Positions 33,382 to 42,010 of a DNA stretch of 64,000 bases are shown here, piece after piece; position 1 is the stretch's first letter; every line of letters starts with the position of its first letter. Under the pieces are notes generated by a model. The model saw only the letters and a program-made list of their open reading frames with translations, did no database searches and was not told the origin of the DNA. A program made the translations under genes and the position numbers. The DNA is from Labrenzia sp. R4_2 (GTDB lineage: Bacteria > Pseudomonadota > Alphaproteobacteria > Rhizobiales > Stappiaceae), in contig NZ_JAGHRJ010000013.1 in NCBI RefSeq assembly GCF_017743865.1, positions 1 to 64,000 on the forward strand. The letters run 5' to 3'.

Positions 33382-33410
33382 AAGGGCGGCTCTGGCCGCC
33401 CTTTTTATTT
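33382..33410 (+). terminator. Terminator of the aspartate aminotransferase gene
   Basis: A 7-bp stem (GGGCGGC / GCCGCCC, loop TCTG) is followed by TTTTTATTT, 24 bases past the stop. Confidence 0.85.
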
Positions 33411-33500
33411 GGCTCACTCTCACTTGGGCCGATCAAGCTTTTCTTTCTCGAAGGGCGCGCATAGGGTGAAGTCGATTTTCATTTTGTTTTGGAGGCTGGC

Positions 33501-33695
33501 TTGGCTGTTCTTCTTCCGCTTTGGCAACGATTGCTGATCACTGTGGCTGCCATGCTTGCGGTGAGTTTTGTTGTCAGCCTGCTCTGGTCTTCTTTGCTGG
33601 GTTGGGCCATACCCGGCTATGTATCCGGCGTGGTTGGAGGTGTGACGGCTCTACCGGTCTGGGAATTCTTGAAGCGGATCCGCCCGGGCCACTAA
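33501..33695 (+). CDS. Small two-helix membrane protein
   Basis: The 64-residue product has two hydrophobic segments (LLITVAAMLAVSFVVSLLW and AIPGYVSGVVGGVTALPVW) and a basic end (FLKRIRPGH). The TTG start is supported by GGAGG five bases upstream; a TTG four codons earlier and an internal ATG are alternatives. I do not recognise a family. It sits alone between aatA and another membrane-protein gene. Confidence 0.45.
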   Translation: MAVLLPLWQRLLITVAAMLAVSFVVSLLWSSLLGWAIPGYVSGVVGGVTALPVWEFLKRIRPGH

Positions 33696-33815
33696 ACGGC
33701 CCATTCAGTACAGCGTTTGCGGGAAGTCTTCGCGGCCAGTTTTGATTGTAGTCCTGCGTATTTACGATCAAAACTTGCGCCGGTAAACTGTCAGCCTCAC
33801 GAGCGAGGCACACGC

Positions 33816-34418
33816 ATGCAAACCCAACAAAAACGATGGCTGACCGACCTCATGGAAGGGGTGCCGTCAATCGTATTCATTCTTTTGTGGCGCCAATCGG
33901 GGGATCTGGAATTCGCCGGCTGGATAGGCTCTGGGCTGTGCCTCGTTGTTTTGAGTGCCCTAATCGGAATGAGGGTCCGGATGCATCCGATCCTGATGGG
34001 CGTCAACATTCATATTTTATTGGCAACGCCGCTGATTGTTTGTGTGTTTCGCCTCGGGTTTGACGGTCTGGGAGACGTCCTTGCCGAATATGCCTATGGG
34101 TGCGTTCTGGTAACCGTTTTTGCTGTCGGCCTTACCCAGATGCTGTTTTCGCGATCGCGGTTTTCCGCGTTGGAGAATGTCACAGATCGTGCGCAACTGA
34201 TTTATTCCGCTGTTTTGCTTGCGTTCTGCGCTTGCGGTGCCGTTTGGGCCCTGCTGACCCCGGGGAGCCGTTTTGTGCCGGTGGTGGCCACAATTGCAGC
34301 TATGATAATCGGTCGGAATTTCCTCCAGGCGCGCTTGTCAGACAAAAGTGCAGGCGCAGGAGTTCTGGTTACAGGTTCTGCGGCAGCGCCGGGCACATCC
34401 CAGGATGTTCAGGTCTGA
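33816..34418 (+). CDS. Multi-pass membrane protein of unknown function
   Basis: The 200-residue product has five or six hydrophobic segments (for example PSIVFILLWRQSGDLEFAGW, SGLCLVVLSALIG, NIHILLATPLIVCVF, VLVTVFAVGLTQMLF, LIYSAVLLAFCACGAVWALL) and a polar tail. There are no transport or enzyme motifs I recognise. The ATG follows GCGAGGCAC. It is convergent with the small secreted protein gene, only three bases apart. Confidence 0.55.
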   Translation: MQTQQKRWLTDLMEGVPSIVFILLWRQSGDLEFAGWIGSGLCLVVLSALIGMRVRMHPILMGVNIHILLATPLIVCVFRLGFDGLGDVLAEYAYGCVLVTVFAVGLTQMLFSRSRFSALENVTDRAQLIYSAVLLAFCACGAVWALLTPGSRFVPVVATIAAMIIGRNFLQARLSDKSAGAGVLVTGSAAAPGTSQDVQV

Positions 34419-34421
34419 ACC

Positions 34422-34739
34422 CTAGTTCTGACAGGCCGAATTTGCGCCAGGACAAGACGAGAGTGTGTTTGTCCGGGTGTTGTTGCGGTTGATCTGCTGT
34501 GTCCGGTTCAGCCGATTGTTGCTGTCGATCCGTTGCTGGGTTGAGAAATTGTTCTGCTGACGATTGAGGTTCTGATTGAGCTGTTGTTGCGCGGACGGCC
34601 CGAGCGTCGTGCCGGGTTGGATAACGCCGCGCGGCTGGACTGATTGCGCCTGCGCAAGACTGCCGCCAGAAAACACCAGGCCCGCTGACACAATCGCAGC
34701 ACCAAACGCCGGTAAGACAGTTCTGGCTAATAGCAACAT
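34422..34739 (-). CDS. Small exported Gln/Asn-rich protein
   Basis: The 105-residue product has a signal peptide (LLLARTVLPAFGAAIVSAGL ... SLAQAQS). The mature part is strongly enriched in Gln, Asn and Arg (QQQLNQNLNRQQNNFSTQQR, NNRLNRTQQINRNNTRT) and ends with two Cys (SSCPGANSACQN). AGAGGT precedes the ATG. Similar low-complexity secreted proteins are found in this order without known function; aggregation or surface attachment are only guesses. Confidence 0.55.
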   Translation of the reverse strand: MLLLARTVLPAFGAAIVSAGLVFSGGSLAQAQSVQPRGVIQPGTTLGPSAQQQLNQNLNRQQNNFSTQQRIDSNNRLNRTQQINRNNTRTNTLSSCPGANSACQN

Positions 34740-35103
34740 GTTTGTACCTCTCATTCCATCTCGTGCCCGCGGTTCAGTATGGGTGGAGCCGCCCGCAACA
34801 CCAAATTAATTCGCGAATTGAAGCATTTCGGTGACCGGACGAGCGAAAGGTGCCGGTTGGTGGCGCCGAATGCGCCGCCTGTTTGCTGCGGTGCAGGGTA
34901 AGATTTCCTTGCGTTTACCCCGTTTCGGGCGCGACGATAGCGTCCCGCCCTTGATTGAAGGGCCATGACGAATATCACGCCCGGCGCTTTCCGGGTTGTT
35001 GGCCTTCGATCCCATTCGGGCGAGACGCGGCGGGCCCGCGTCCTGAACCGCCGGCCGTGCCGCGTTGTAACGAGGATATCCTCGGGCAAACGGGAGGCTC
35101 AGT
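34740..35103. other. Intergenic region upstream of the EF-G-like gene
   Basis: This 364-base divergent region has no supported gene. A 14-base perfect palindrome (CGAGGATATCCTCG, 35071-35084) lies 19 bases before the EF-G-like start, between a presumed promoter and the ribosome site GGGAGG. Confidence 0.45.
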
Positions 35104-37167
35104 ATGGCAAACACCAACAATGGACAGGCAAACTCCGGCGGCAGGGAACCGCGCTGCGTGGCTTTGGTCGGACCCTTTGGCAGCGGTAAAACCAGCTTGC
35201 TGGAGGCGATCCTGGCGCGCACGAACAAGGTGGACCGGCAGGGCAAGGTGTCAGACGGAAATACCATTGGTGATGGTTCGGCAGAAGCCAGGGCTCATGG
35301 AATGAGCGTGGAGCTGAATTTCGCGGATGTGGAATACCTTGGTGACCGGTTCAATTTCATCGATTGTCCGGGTTCGGTCGAGTTTTTGGGGGAAATGGAC
35401 AGCGCCTTGTCCGGTGCGGATCTGGCTGTGGTTGTCGCTGAAGACGATGAGCGCAAGGTTCCAGCCTTGCAGCTCATTCTGAAAGCCCTTGAAGCCCGCG
35501 CCATCCCGCGGGTTTTGTTTTTGAACAAGATCGACAAGAGCACACGGCGGGTCCGCGATGTGTTGAACCTGCTTCAACCGGCCTCAAGCGTTCCGCTTGT
35601 CTTGCGTCAGATACCGATCTGGGAAGACGGTCAGGCTACCGGCTTCATCGATCTCGCCCTGGAACGGGCGCATGTTTATCACGAGAAGGAGCCGAGCACC
35701 GAGATCAATATGTCGGATGAGGACCGGGCCCGCGAACACGAAGCCCGGTTTACGATGCTGGAGCATCTTGCCGATCACGATGATGATCTGATGGAAGCGC
35801 TGCTTGAGGACATTGCGCCGGACCGGGAGACGGTGTTCGCTGATCTCGTTGCGGAAATGCAGGACGGCCTGATTTGTCCGGTTTTCTTCGGCTCTGGCGA
35901 ACATGGCAACGGTGTCACGCGACTCTTGAAAGCCCTTCGCCATGAGGTGCCGTCGGTTGACCGCCTCAAGGCGCGCCTTCTTGATGCCGCGCCCGAAAGC
36001 GCAATTCAAGTTATCAAGACGCTTCACACACAACATGGCGGCAAAGTTTCCGTGGCGCGCGTGTTGAGTGGCGCTCTGGCGGACAATGACAGCCTCTATG
36101 TGAATGGAACCATCGAAGCGAAGGTCTCGGGGCTATTCTCCCTGTTTGGACAGCAATTGAACAAGATCTCAAGGGCGTCTGTTGGGGATCTCGTTGGCTT
36201 GGGGCGATTGGAAGATGTTCAAACCGGCGATGTCCTGAGCCTACAGGGCAGCAAGCTCCCAGCTCTGGACAGCGCGGATACCCGGCGGCCGGTCTTGGCG
36301 ACAGCGATTGAAGCCGGGCAGCGGAAGGATGAAGTTCGCTTGTCAGCTGCCCTTTCCAAGCTTGCCGAAGAAGACGGCTCCCTGACAGTCGCACAGAACC
36401 AGATAACGGCTGAAACCTTGTTATGCGGGCAGGGAGAGATGCACTTGCGCGTCGCTCAGGAGCGTTTGTCTGGAAAATACGGGCTGGATGTCGCCGTGCA
36501 TGCGCCGCATGTGCCTTATTCCGAAACGATCCGTGGCAGCACAACAGCGCGCGGACGTCACAAGAAGCAGTCCGGTGGTCACGGGCAGTTCGGTGACGTG
36601 GTTCTTGAGATTTCGCCACTGCCGAGAGGAGAAGGCATCCAGTTCACCGATCGTATCACCGGGGGCGTGGTGCCCAAGCAATACATCGCGTCGGTGAAGG
36701 AAGGTGTTCTGGAAGCACTGGGCCAGGGGCCGCTCGGGTTTCCTGTTGTCGACCTGTCAGTTTGTCTTGTCGACGGCTCGTATCACTCGGTCGACAGTTC
36801 CGATCAGGCGTTCAAGATGGCAGGTATCCTGGCGATCCGGGAAGGTCTGTCCGACTGCAAACCCGTTCTGCTGGAGCCTATCCACAAGGTGGTCGTCGCG
36901 TGTCCAAGCGATGCGACCGCCAGGATTAATGCCATTGTTTCGGCCCGGCGCGGGCAGCTGCTTGGATTTGACGCCCGTCCCGGCTGGAGCGGTTGGGACG
37001 AGGTTCAGGCGTTGATGCCAGAAGCTGAAATCGGTGATTTGATCGTTGAACTCCGGTCCGCGACGGCGGGAGTTGCCAGTTATACGGCAGAGTTCGATCA
37101 TATGGCGGAGCTGTCGGGCAAAGCAGCGGACCAGGCGCTTCAGCGTTCGGGAAAACAAGCGGCGTAG
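35104..37167 (+). CDS. Elongation factor G-like GTPase lacking the catalytic His
   Basis: The 687-residue product has the EF-G domain order: G domain with P-loop GPFGSGKT (23-30), NKID (141-144), then domains II-V. Two hallmarks differ. G3 reads DCPGSVEF where EF-G has DTPGHVDF, so the GTPase-activating His is Ser91. Switch I reads ARAHGMSVE instead of RERGITI. Paralogues of this kind (EF-G2 / EF-G-like) lack normal ribosome-stimulated hydrolysis in the cases known to me; the true fusA is elsewhere. Domain IV is kept (GRHKKQSGGHGQFGDV, matching GG.GQ(Y/F)GDV). GGGAGG precedes the ATG. Confidence 0.85.
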   Translation: MANTNNGQANSGGREPRCVALVGPFGSGKTSLLEAILARTNKVDRQGKVSDGNTIGDGSAEARAHGMSVELNFADVEYLGDRFNFIDCPGSVEFLGEMDSALSGADLAVVVAEDDERKVPALQLILKALEARAIPRVLFLNKIDKSTRRVRDVLNLLQPASSVPLVLRQIPIWEDGQATGFIDLALERAHVYHEKEPSTEINMSDEDRAREHEARFTMLEHLADHDDDLMEALLEDIAPDRETVFADLVAEMQDGLICPVFFGSGEHGNGVTRLLKALRHEVPSVDRLKARLLDAAPESAIQVIKTLHTQHGGKVSVARVLSGALADNDSLYVNGTIEAKVSGLFSLFGQQLNKISRASVGDLVGLGRLEDVQTGDVLSLQGSKLPALDSADTRRPVLATAIEAGQRKDEVRLSAALSKLAEEDGSLTVAQNQITAETLLCGQGEMHLRVAQERLSGKYGLDVAVHAPHVPYSETIRGSTTARGRHKKQSGGHGQFGDVVLEISPLPRGEGIQFTDRITGGVVPKQYIASVKEGVLEALGQGPLGFPVVDLSVCLVDGSYHSVDSSDQAFKMAGILAIREGLSDCKPVLLEPIHKVVVACPSDATARINAIVSARRGQLLGFDARPGWSGWDEVQALMPEAEIGDLIVELRSATAGVASYTAEFDHMAELSGKAADQALQRSGKQAA

Positions 37168-37266
37168 TGAGCCGCGCGAGTGCAAAGTGTTGATCTGTCT
37201 CATTTGATTGTGTGCCCATTCCCCTACGCTCTAAACGGGATGGCGGACGCAGAAAGGAGATTGTCG

Positions 37267-37629
37267 ATGCTTGCGATTGAAAAACAGGAAGGGGACCGCG
37301 TCTTTGTTCATCTGCGCGGTCCTCTCAATGCTGACTTGATGCAGGCCGGGTTGGAGGATCTCATTGAAGCCGCAGAGGATCTGACCAACGGCACGATGCT
37401 CTATGTCATTGATGATTTCGAATGGCCAACCGCAGGCGCGTTGGCTGTCGAATTCAAGATGATGCCAGACCTTCTGAAACTTCTGGGGAAATTCCGAAAG
37501 TGCGCGGTTGTGTGCGATGCAGGCTGGATTCGCAAGGTTGCTGAGATCGAAGGGATGTTGATCCCGGGGCTTGAGATCAAAAGCTTTGTTTCAAAAGACC
37601 GGGAAGCCGCTGAAAACTGGCTGGCATAA
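37267..37629 (+). CDS. SpoIIAA-like STAS-fold protein
   Basis: The 120-residue product matches the SpoIIAA-like (DUF3478) pattern: MLAIEKQEGDRVFVHLRGPL, LYVIDDFEWPTAGALAVEF, FRKCAVVCDAGWIRKVAEIEG, and a final FVSKDREAAENWL. These proteins adopt a STAS/CRAL-TRIO-like fold, may bind small ligands or membranes, and have no clear role. AAGGAG eight bases before the ATG selects this start over a longer frame. It lies 100 bases downstream of the EF-G-like gene on the same strand. Confidence 0.75.
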   Translation: MLAIEKQEGDRVFVHLRGPLNADLMQAGLEDLIEAAEDLTNGTMLYVIDDFEWPTAGALAVEFKMMPDLLKLLGKFRKCAVVCDAGWIRKVAEIEGMLIPGLEIKSFVSKDREAAENWLA

Positions 37630-37716
37630 GTCCGACACTTGGCATCGGTCACTTGGGCGTTATTTGCGTTTGAACACACAATCCGGTCTTTCTACGTCCA
37701 GATTGGGAGTTTGACG

Positions 37717-38679
37717 ATGAATATCTTGACCAAACGCAGCTGGGAATTGCCCGAGCGCGAAGCGACCCCAGAGCATATTTTCTTGAACAGACGCCAGATC
37801 CTTGCGGGACTCGCAGGGGGAGGTGCATTGCTCGGAAGCGGGCTTGGGATGAGGCCGGCCTTTGCCGAGGCAGACCCGAGCGCGGGGCTCTATCCTGTTC
37901 CACGCAATTCTGCATTTACCTTGGACCGGCCACTGACTGACGAAGACGTGGCGTCGAAGTACAACAATTTCTACGAGTTTGGCTCGCACAAGCAGATTTG
38001 GCCGGCGGCCCAGAACCTTGAGATCCGTCCATGGACTGTGATGCTGGACGGCCTCATCGACAATCCTCAGACGATTGATATCGATGCACTTCTTGCCAAG
38101 ATGCCTTTGGAGGAACGCCTTTATCGCCATCGGTGTGTTGAGGCTTGGTCCATGGCGGTGCCGTGGTCGGGCTTCCCACTCGCCGAACTGGTCAAGCTGG
38201 CGGGGCCGCAAACGGGTACCAGATACCTTCGGTTCGAAACATTCCTCAATCCGGAAGTTGCCAGCGGTCAGAAACAATCCTGGTATCCGTGGCCTTATGT
38301 TGAAGGCTTGACCCTTGCAGAGGCGACCAATGAACTGGCGTTCATGGCGACCGGGATCTACGGAAAACCGCTTGCCAAGCAGTTTGGTGCGCCGATCAGG
38401 TTGGTAACGCCTTGGAAATACGGATTTAAATGTATCAAATCCGTGGTGCGGATCTCATTCACTGACAAGCGTCCAGTGAGCTTCTGGGAAGAAATCCAGC
38501 CGAAGGAATACGGGTTTTGGGCGAATGTGAACCCGTCGGTCCCACATCGGCGCTGGCCCCAGGCAACCGAGAAACTGTTGGGAACCGATCAACGCCGGAA
38601 CACACTGCTTTACAATGGATACGAGGAACAAGTCGCGGGTCTATATAAAGACATGACTGGCGAGCTTTTGTTTATGTAA
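37717..38679 (+). CDS. msrP: Protein-methionine-sulfoxide reductase catalytic subunit MsrP
   Basis: The periplasmic molybdoenzyme repairs oxidised methionines in exported proteins. The 320-residue precursor has a twin-arginine signal (NRRQILAGLAGGGALLGSG). The molybdopterin-ligand Cys is at about 140 in YRHRCVEAWSMAVPWSGFPL. Later RFETFLNPE, GKPLAKQFGAPIRLVTPWKYGFKCIKS and FWEEIQPKEYGFWANVNP are typical of MsrP/YedY. MsrQ, the haem-containing membrane partner, is normally the next gene but is not found here; a large c-di-GMP gene follows. A 16-bp hairpin lies 23 bases past the stop. Confidence 0.92.
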   Translation: MNILTKRSWELPEREATPEHIFLNRRQILAGLAGGGALLGSGLGMRPAFAEADPSAGLYPVPRNSAFTLDRPLTDEDVASKYNNFYEFGSHKQIWPAAQNLEIRPWTVMLDGLIDNPQTIDIDALLAKMPLEERLYRHRCVEAWSMAVPWSGFPLAELVKLAGPQTGTRYLRFETFLNPEVASGQKQSWYPWPYVEGLTLAEATNELAFMATGIYGKPLAKQFGAPIRLVTPWKYGFKCIKSVVRISFTDKRPVSFWEEIQPKEYGFWANVNPSVPHRRWPQATEKLLGTDQRRNTLLYNGYEEQVAGLYKDMTGELLFM

Positions 38680-38701
38680 AATGGCGTTGCATCTGTTGTT
38701 T

Positions 38702-38736
38702 TCGCATCGAGACTATTAACAATAGTCTCGATGCGA
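38702..38736. terminator. 16-bp perfect hairpin after msrP
   Basis: Arms TCGCATCGAGACTATT and AATAGTCTCGATGCGA are perfect with a 3-base loop. No T-run follows on the plus strand and only AAAA-type sequence flanks it, so it may be an mRNA 3' end structure or an operator for the next gene instead of a standard terminator. Confidence 0.5.
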
Positions 38737-38836
38737 GTATGTATTACTGTATATTGAAGTTGTTAGCATTTTTGAAATAGGCTGAGCATCGTTGCTTTTT
38801 CTCTAAGTGTGCTTTTGTGCACTCAGAAAGGCTTAG

Positions 38837-41515
38837 ATGGTCGTCGATTGGATCGCAAATATTGGCGCTCTTTCGTTGGGCGCATTGGCGTTCTACTTTT
38901 TTGCGCGCCGGGATACATTGCACGCGCGCCGGTCGATAAGCGCGGCATTCCTTGGCGCGTTGTTTGGTCTCCTGTCCGCTCTGGTCGTGATGATGCCCGT
39001 TCATTTTGGCGATGGTGCCACGTTCGACACGCGGGCTGCGCCGGCGATCCTTAGCGGATATTTCCTTGGGCCTTTGGGGGGGATCATCACGGCAAGCATC
39101 GCAGGGGCTGCGCGTTATTGGGTCGGTGGCCCATTTGTGATTGGCGGCAGCCTCAGCCCGTTTTTTTACGCGGCTTTCGGTGCGATTGTCGGGGCCTGCT
39201 GCCGTCATCGCGATCTCGGCCCGGGTCCCTTGCGGCTTTTGTCCATTGCGGTTGTCGGCACGCTTTTCGTCCTTCCGTGTTTCTTCATCGATAAAGGCGT
39301 TGAGGCGGGGCTCCAGACCCTTGAAAACGCTTGGTACTTGCTGTTAGTTGGAAACGTGGTCGGTGTGGTCATTCTTGGCCTGATGATCAGCGAGGCCAAG
39401 AAATTCTCCGTTGAGCACAAGGCGCTCAAATCCACGCTCTTTCTGACTGATCTCGCCCGGTCATCTGCTGGAATTGCTGTGTGGCGGTTCGATATGGCTG
39501 CCAATCGTCTCACCTGGGACGATGCAATGTTTCGGTTGTTTGATGTCGATCCCGGGTCTTTCAAAGGCGAGTTTAATGACTGGGAGCGGACCGTTCACCC
39601 CGATGACATCGATGCAGCCCGCCGGCAATTCCTGGAGGCGTATGAGAAGAAATCCGGGTTCGCCACCGATTTTCGGATCGTGCGCCGGGATGGCAGCGTC
39701 CGCTGGTTGGCCGCCCATTGCAATTTTCTTGAAGACGATGCCGGCAACGTTACTGAAGCCGTCGGGGTGAATTGGGACATCACAGACCGCAAGGAAATGG
39801 CGGACAGTCTCTTTGAAAGAGAAAAGGAAGCTCGCCTTCGCTCAGAAGAGCTGGAAGTCACCTTGGCATCGGTTGTACAGGGTGTCAGTGCGTTTGATAA
39901 GGATGGTAGACTGCGTTTTTGCAATGACCGTGCCGGGGATTTTACGGGGCTTCCGCCGGAAATGCTGGTGCCTGGAACGTCCTACCACGCCTACAACCAG
40001 TATCGGCTAGGCGCTTTCGTGACCGGGTTTCCAGGAGAGGCTACAAAAGCTGTTCCAGAGAGTGCCCAGCCTACCTCACACATACGCTCGTTAATCCACC
40101 TGTCCAACGGCCGGATTCTGTCTTTTTCCGCGGCTCCAATGCCGGACGGCGGATGGGTAGAGACGTATGAAGATGTCACCGAGAAAGTCGTTGCGGATGA
40201 GCGCGTCAAAAAGGCAGCTGAAACGGATAATCTGACCGAACTGGCCAATCGATTGTCCTTCAGGGAGACTTTGGATCACGTCGTTGAAAATGCCGGGAAT
40301 GCCGATGAGGTGTCGCCATCCCTTTTGCTCATTGACCTAAACGACTTCAAGGCGGTGAACGACAGTCATGGCCATGTCGTCGGCGATCGTTTGCTGCAAC
40401 ACGTTGCCAACACCCTGAAAGCGGTCATCGAAGGTGGTGATCTTGCGGCCCGTTTGGGCGGCGATGAGTTTGCGCTTGTGCTCAAGCCGCGTACGGAGGA
40501 AGACATCCGCGAAATTGCTTCCGGTTTGTGCGCCGCTTTCGACATACCCGTTAATCTCGAGGGGCTCATGGTTCAGAGCGGACTGAGCGTTGGCGTGGCG
40601 ATCATCACTGCGGATCGTGCCGGTTCTGAAGAAACTCTCTCACGTGCTGATCTGGCACTTTATAAGGCCAAGCAGGAGAAAAGATCCGCATACCGGGTCT
40701 TTGACGCCGATATTGCGCTTGAAGATGCGGAGCGGAAGCGCACGAAGAGCGCTCTGATCCGCGTGGTGGAAAATCAGGGGCTTGATGTTTTTTGCCAGCC
40801 GATCCTGAACCTGGAAACACATCGGGTTGATCACTTCGAGGCTTTGGTTCGTTGGCATCAGGGCGAGGCAAGTTATGTCCCCCCGTCAAATTTCATCCCG
40901 CTGGCCGAAGAGATTGGCCTGATCGCGAAGGTTGGCGATTTTGTTCTGTCTGAAGTGTTGCGCTCCCTGGCAACCTGGCCGGACGATTACCGCGCCTGTG
41001 TGAATGTCTCGGTTTTGCAGCTTGGCGATGGCCGATTTGTTGAACGAGTTCTTGGCGGTCTAAAAGCAGCTGGAATTTCGCCGCATCGTCTGGAACTGGA
41101 GTTGACCGAAAGTGTCTTGATGTCCGCAGGCTCAGCCGCTCATGAGGATCTCAGAAAATTGCGAGATGCTGGTCTGAACCTGGCCTTGGATGATTTCGGC
41201 ATCGGTTTCTCGTCATTTGGCTATCTGCAGGAACTGCCATTCAACAAGCTCAAGATTGACCGCAGGTTTGTTTCGGAAGTGGAAAAAGATGAGGGCAGTG
41301 CAGCGATTTTGAGAACGATCGCGGCGCTTGCTGACAATCTGGATATGAAGTCGACGGCCGAAGGCGTCGAAACGGCTCAGCAGTTGGGCGTGGTGAGAGC
41401 TTGCGGATGCCACTACGGTCAAGGCTACTTCATCGGTCAGCCAATCCCGCTTGAGGATGTGCAACAAGCGTACTTTGAGGTTCCCAAAGTTGCCAAGGCT
41501 GCGCTTAACGCTTGA
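38837..41515 (+). CDS. GGDEF-EAL protein with 5TM sensor and two PAS domains
   Basis: Makes or breaks cyclic di-GMP. The 892-residue product has an N-terminal membrane sensor of five or six helices (5TMR-LytS-like, with FLGPLGGIITASIAGAARYW) to about 190, a PAS_3 domain near 205-320 (DDAMFRLFDVDPGSF ... FRIVRRDGSVRW), a second PAS near 340-440 (VQGVSAFDKDGRLRFCNDRA), GGDEF near 540 (RLGGDEFALV, intact active site), and EAL near 667 (FEALVRW) with LELTESVLM and DDFGIGFSS. Both catalytic signatures look intact, so it may be bifunctional. A ribosome site AAAGG precedes the ATG. Confidence 0.93.
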   Translation: MVVDWIANIGALSLGALAFYFFARRDTLHARRSISAAFLGALFGLLSALVVMMPVHFGDGATFDTRAAPAILSGYFLGPLGGIITASIAGAARYWVGGPFVIGGSLSPFFYAAFGAIVGACCRHRDLGPGPLRLLSIAVVGTLFVLPCFFIDKGVEAGLQTLENAWYLLLVGNVVGVVILGLMISEAKKFSVEHKALKSTLFLTDLARSSAGIAVWRFDMAANRLTWDDAMFRLFDVDPGSFKGEFNDWERTVHPDDIDAARRQFLEAYEKKSGFATDFRIVRRDGSVRWLAAHCNFLEDDAGNVTEAVGVNWDITDRKEMADSLFEREKEARLRSEELEVTLASVVQGVSAFDKDGRLRFCNDRAGDFTGLPPEMLVPGTSYHAYNQYRLGAFVTGFPGEATKAVPESAQPTSHIRSLIHLSNGRILSFSAAPMPDGGWVETYEDVTEKVVADERVKKAAETDNLTELANRLSFRETLDHVVENAGNADEVSPSLLLIDLNDFKAVNDSHGHVVGDRLLQHVANTLKAVIEGGDLAARLGGDEFALVLKPRTEEDIREIASGLCAAFDIPVNLEGLMVQSGLSVGVAIITADRAGSEETLSRADLALYKAKQEKRSAYRVFDADIALEDAERKRTKSALIRVVENQGLDVFCQPILNLETHRVDHFEALVRWHQGEASYVPPSNFIPLAEEIGLIAKVGDFVLSEVLRSLATWPDDYRACVNVSVLQLGDGRFVERVLGGLKAAGISPHRLELELTESVLMSAGSAAHEDLRKLRDAGLNLALDDFGIGFSSFGYLQELPFNKLKIDRRFVSEVEKDEGSAAILRTIAALADNLDMKSTAEGVETAQQLGVVRACGCHYGQGYFIGQPIPLEDVQQAYFEVPKVAKAALNA

Positions 41516-41531
41516 GTACGTTCATGTAGGC

Positions 41532-41561
41532 AAAAAAAAGCCGGGTCTTAAAGGACCCGGC
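41532..41561 (-). terminator. Terminator of the candidate small RNA
   Basis: An 8-bp stem (GCCGGGTC / GACCCGGC, loop of six) is followed on the minus strand by eight T. On the plus strand it lies 25 bases past the GGDEF-EAL stop but lacks a T-run there. Confidence 0.8.
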
Positions 41562-41663
41562 AGTTTGAATTGATTCACTGTAACCAGTGGAATCACCTTC
41601 CAGAGGGGAACAGCTGGTCGAGGCATCACTGGGAGGAGGACGTGATGCCTGTGTGACCAACAG
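41532..41663 (-). ncRNA. Candidate cuckoo/CcsR-type small RNA
   Basis: The minus strand shows all parts of a small RNA gene. A hairpin with 9-bp arms (AGGCATCAC / GTGATGCCT) displays CCTCCTCCC in its loop, as an exact 9-base match. A weaker second hairpin follows with a TTCCCCT loop, then a terminator stem (GCCGGGTC / GACCCGGC) and eight T. Upstream, CATATAAG at about -10 has TTGTTT 18-19 bases before it. Alphaproteobacterial cuckoo RNAs (CcsR1-4 in Rhodobacter) have this anti-Shine-Dalgarno loop and respond to RpoH-type stress. The CcaF1-like DUF1127 gene that often precedes them is not visible. The 5' end is estimated. Confidence 0.6.
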
Positions 41664-41668
41664 TGATG

Positions 41669-41699
41669 CTTATATGCAGTGCACAAGCTGCTTAAACAA
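41669..41699 (-). promoter_or_regulatory. Putative promoter of the candidate small RNA
   Basis: On the minus strand TTGTTT and TATAAG lie 19 bases apart (or CTTGTT and CATATA 18 apart). The second reading is closer to an RpoH-type promoter. Assigned by eye. Confidence 0.35.
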
Positions 41700-42010
41700 G
41701 AGGCAGCGACGCAGATCTGCTATGCAAATCGCGCAGGGCTTTGACCGTCCATAGATTTGTTAGTTATCTGAGTGAGTTACAGGCAAGATCATACCAGACG
41801 CCCGCGCAAGAGCGTCTGCCGGGTGGATATCTTGTTGCGAATTCAGACCCGGCTGCTCTCAATAAAACTTGGTTCGTGCCCCAATGCTCATCACAACAGC
41901 ATGCTGCAGAGAGTTGTCCGAACAAACCAAACTTCCTGAAAGACAGATGCAGGGTCGCTATTCCGTCTGGTTGCGAGTGTGACCGATGCTGGGCGCTCGG
42001 AGGCTTTCTT
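41700..42010. other. Intergenic region between the small RNA and the lysR gene
   Basis: About 310 bases without a supported gene. A 7-bp hairpin (CAGACGC / GCGTCTG, 41796-41819) is the only structure noted. I looked for a DUF1127 gene, a usual neighbour of CcsR RNAs, and did not find one. Confidence 0.4.
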
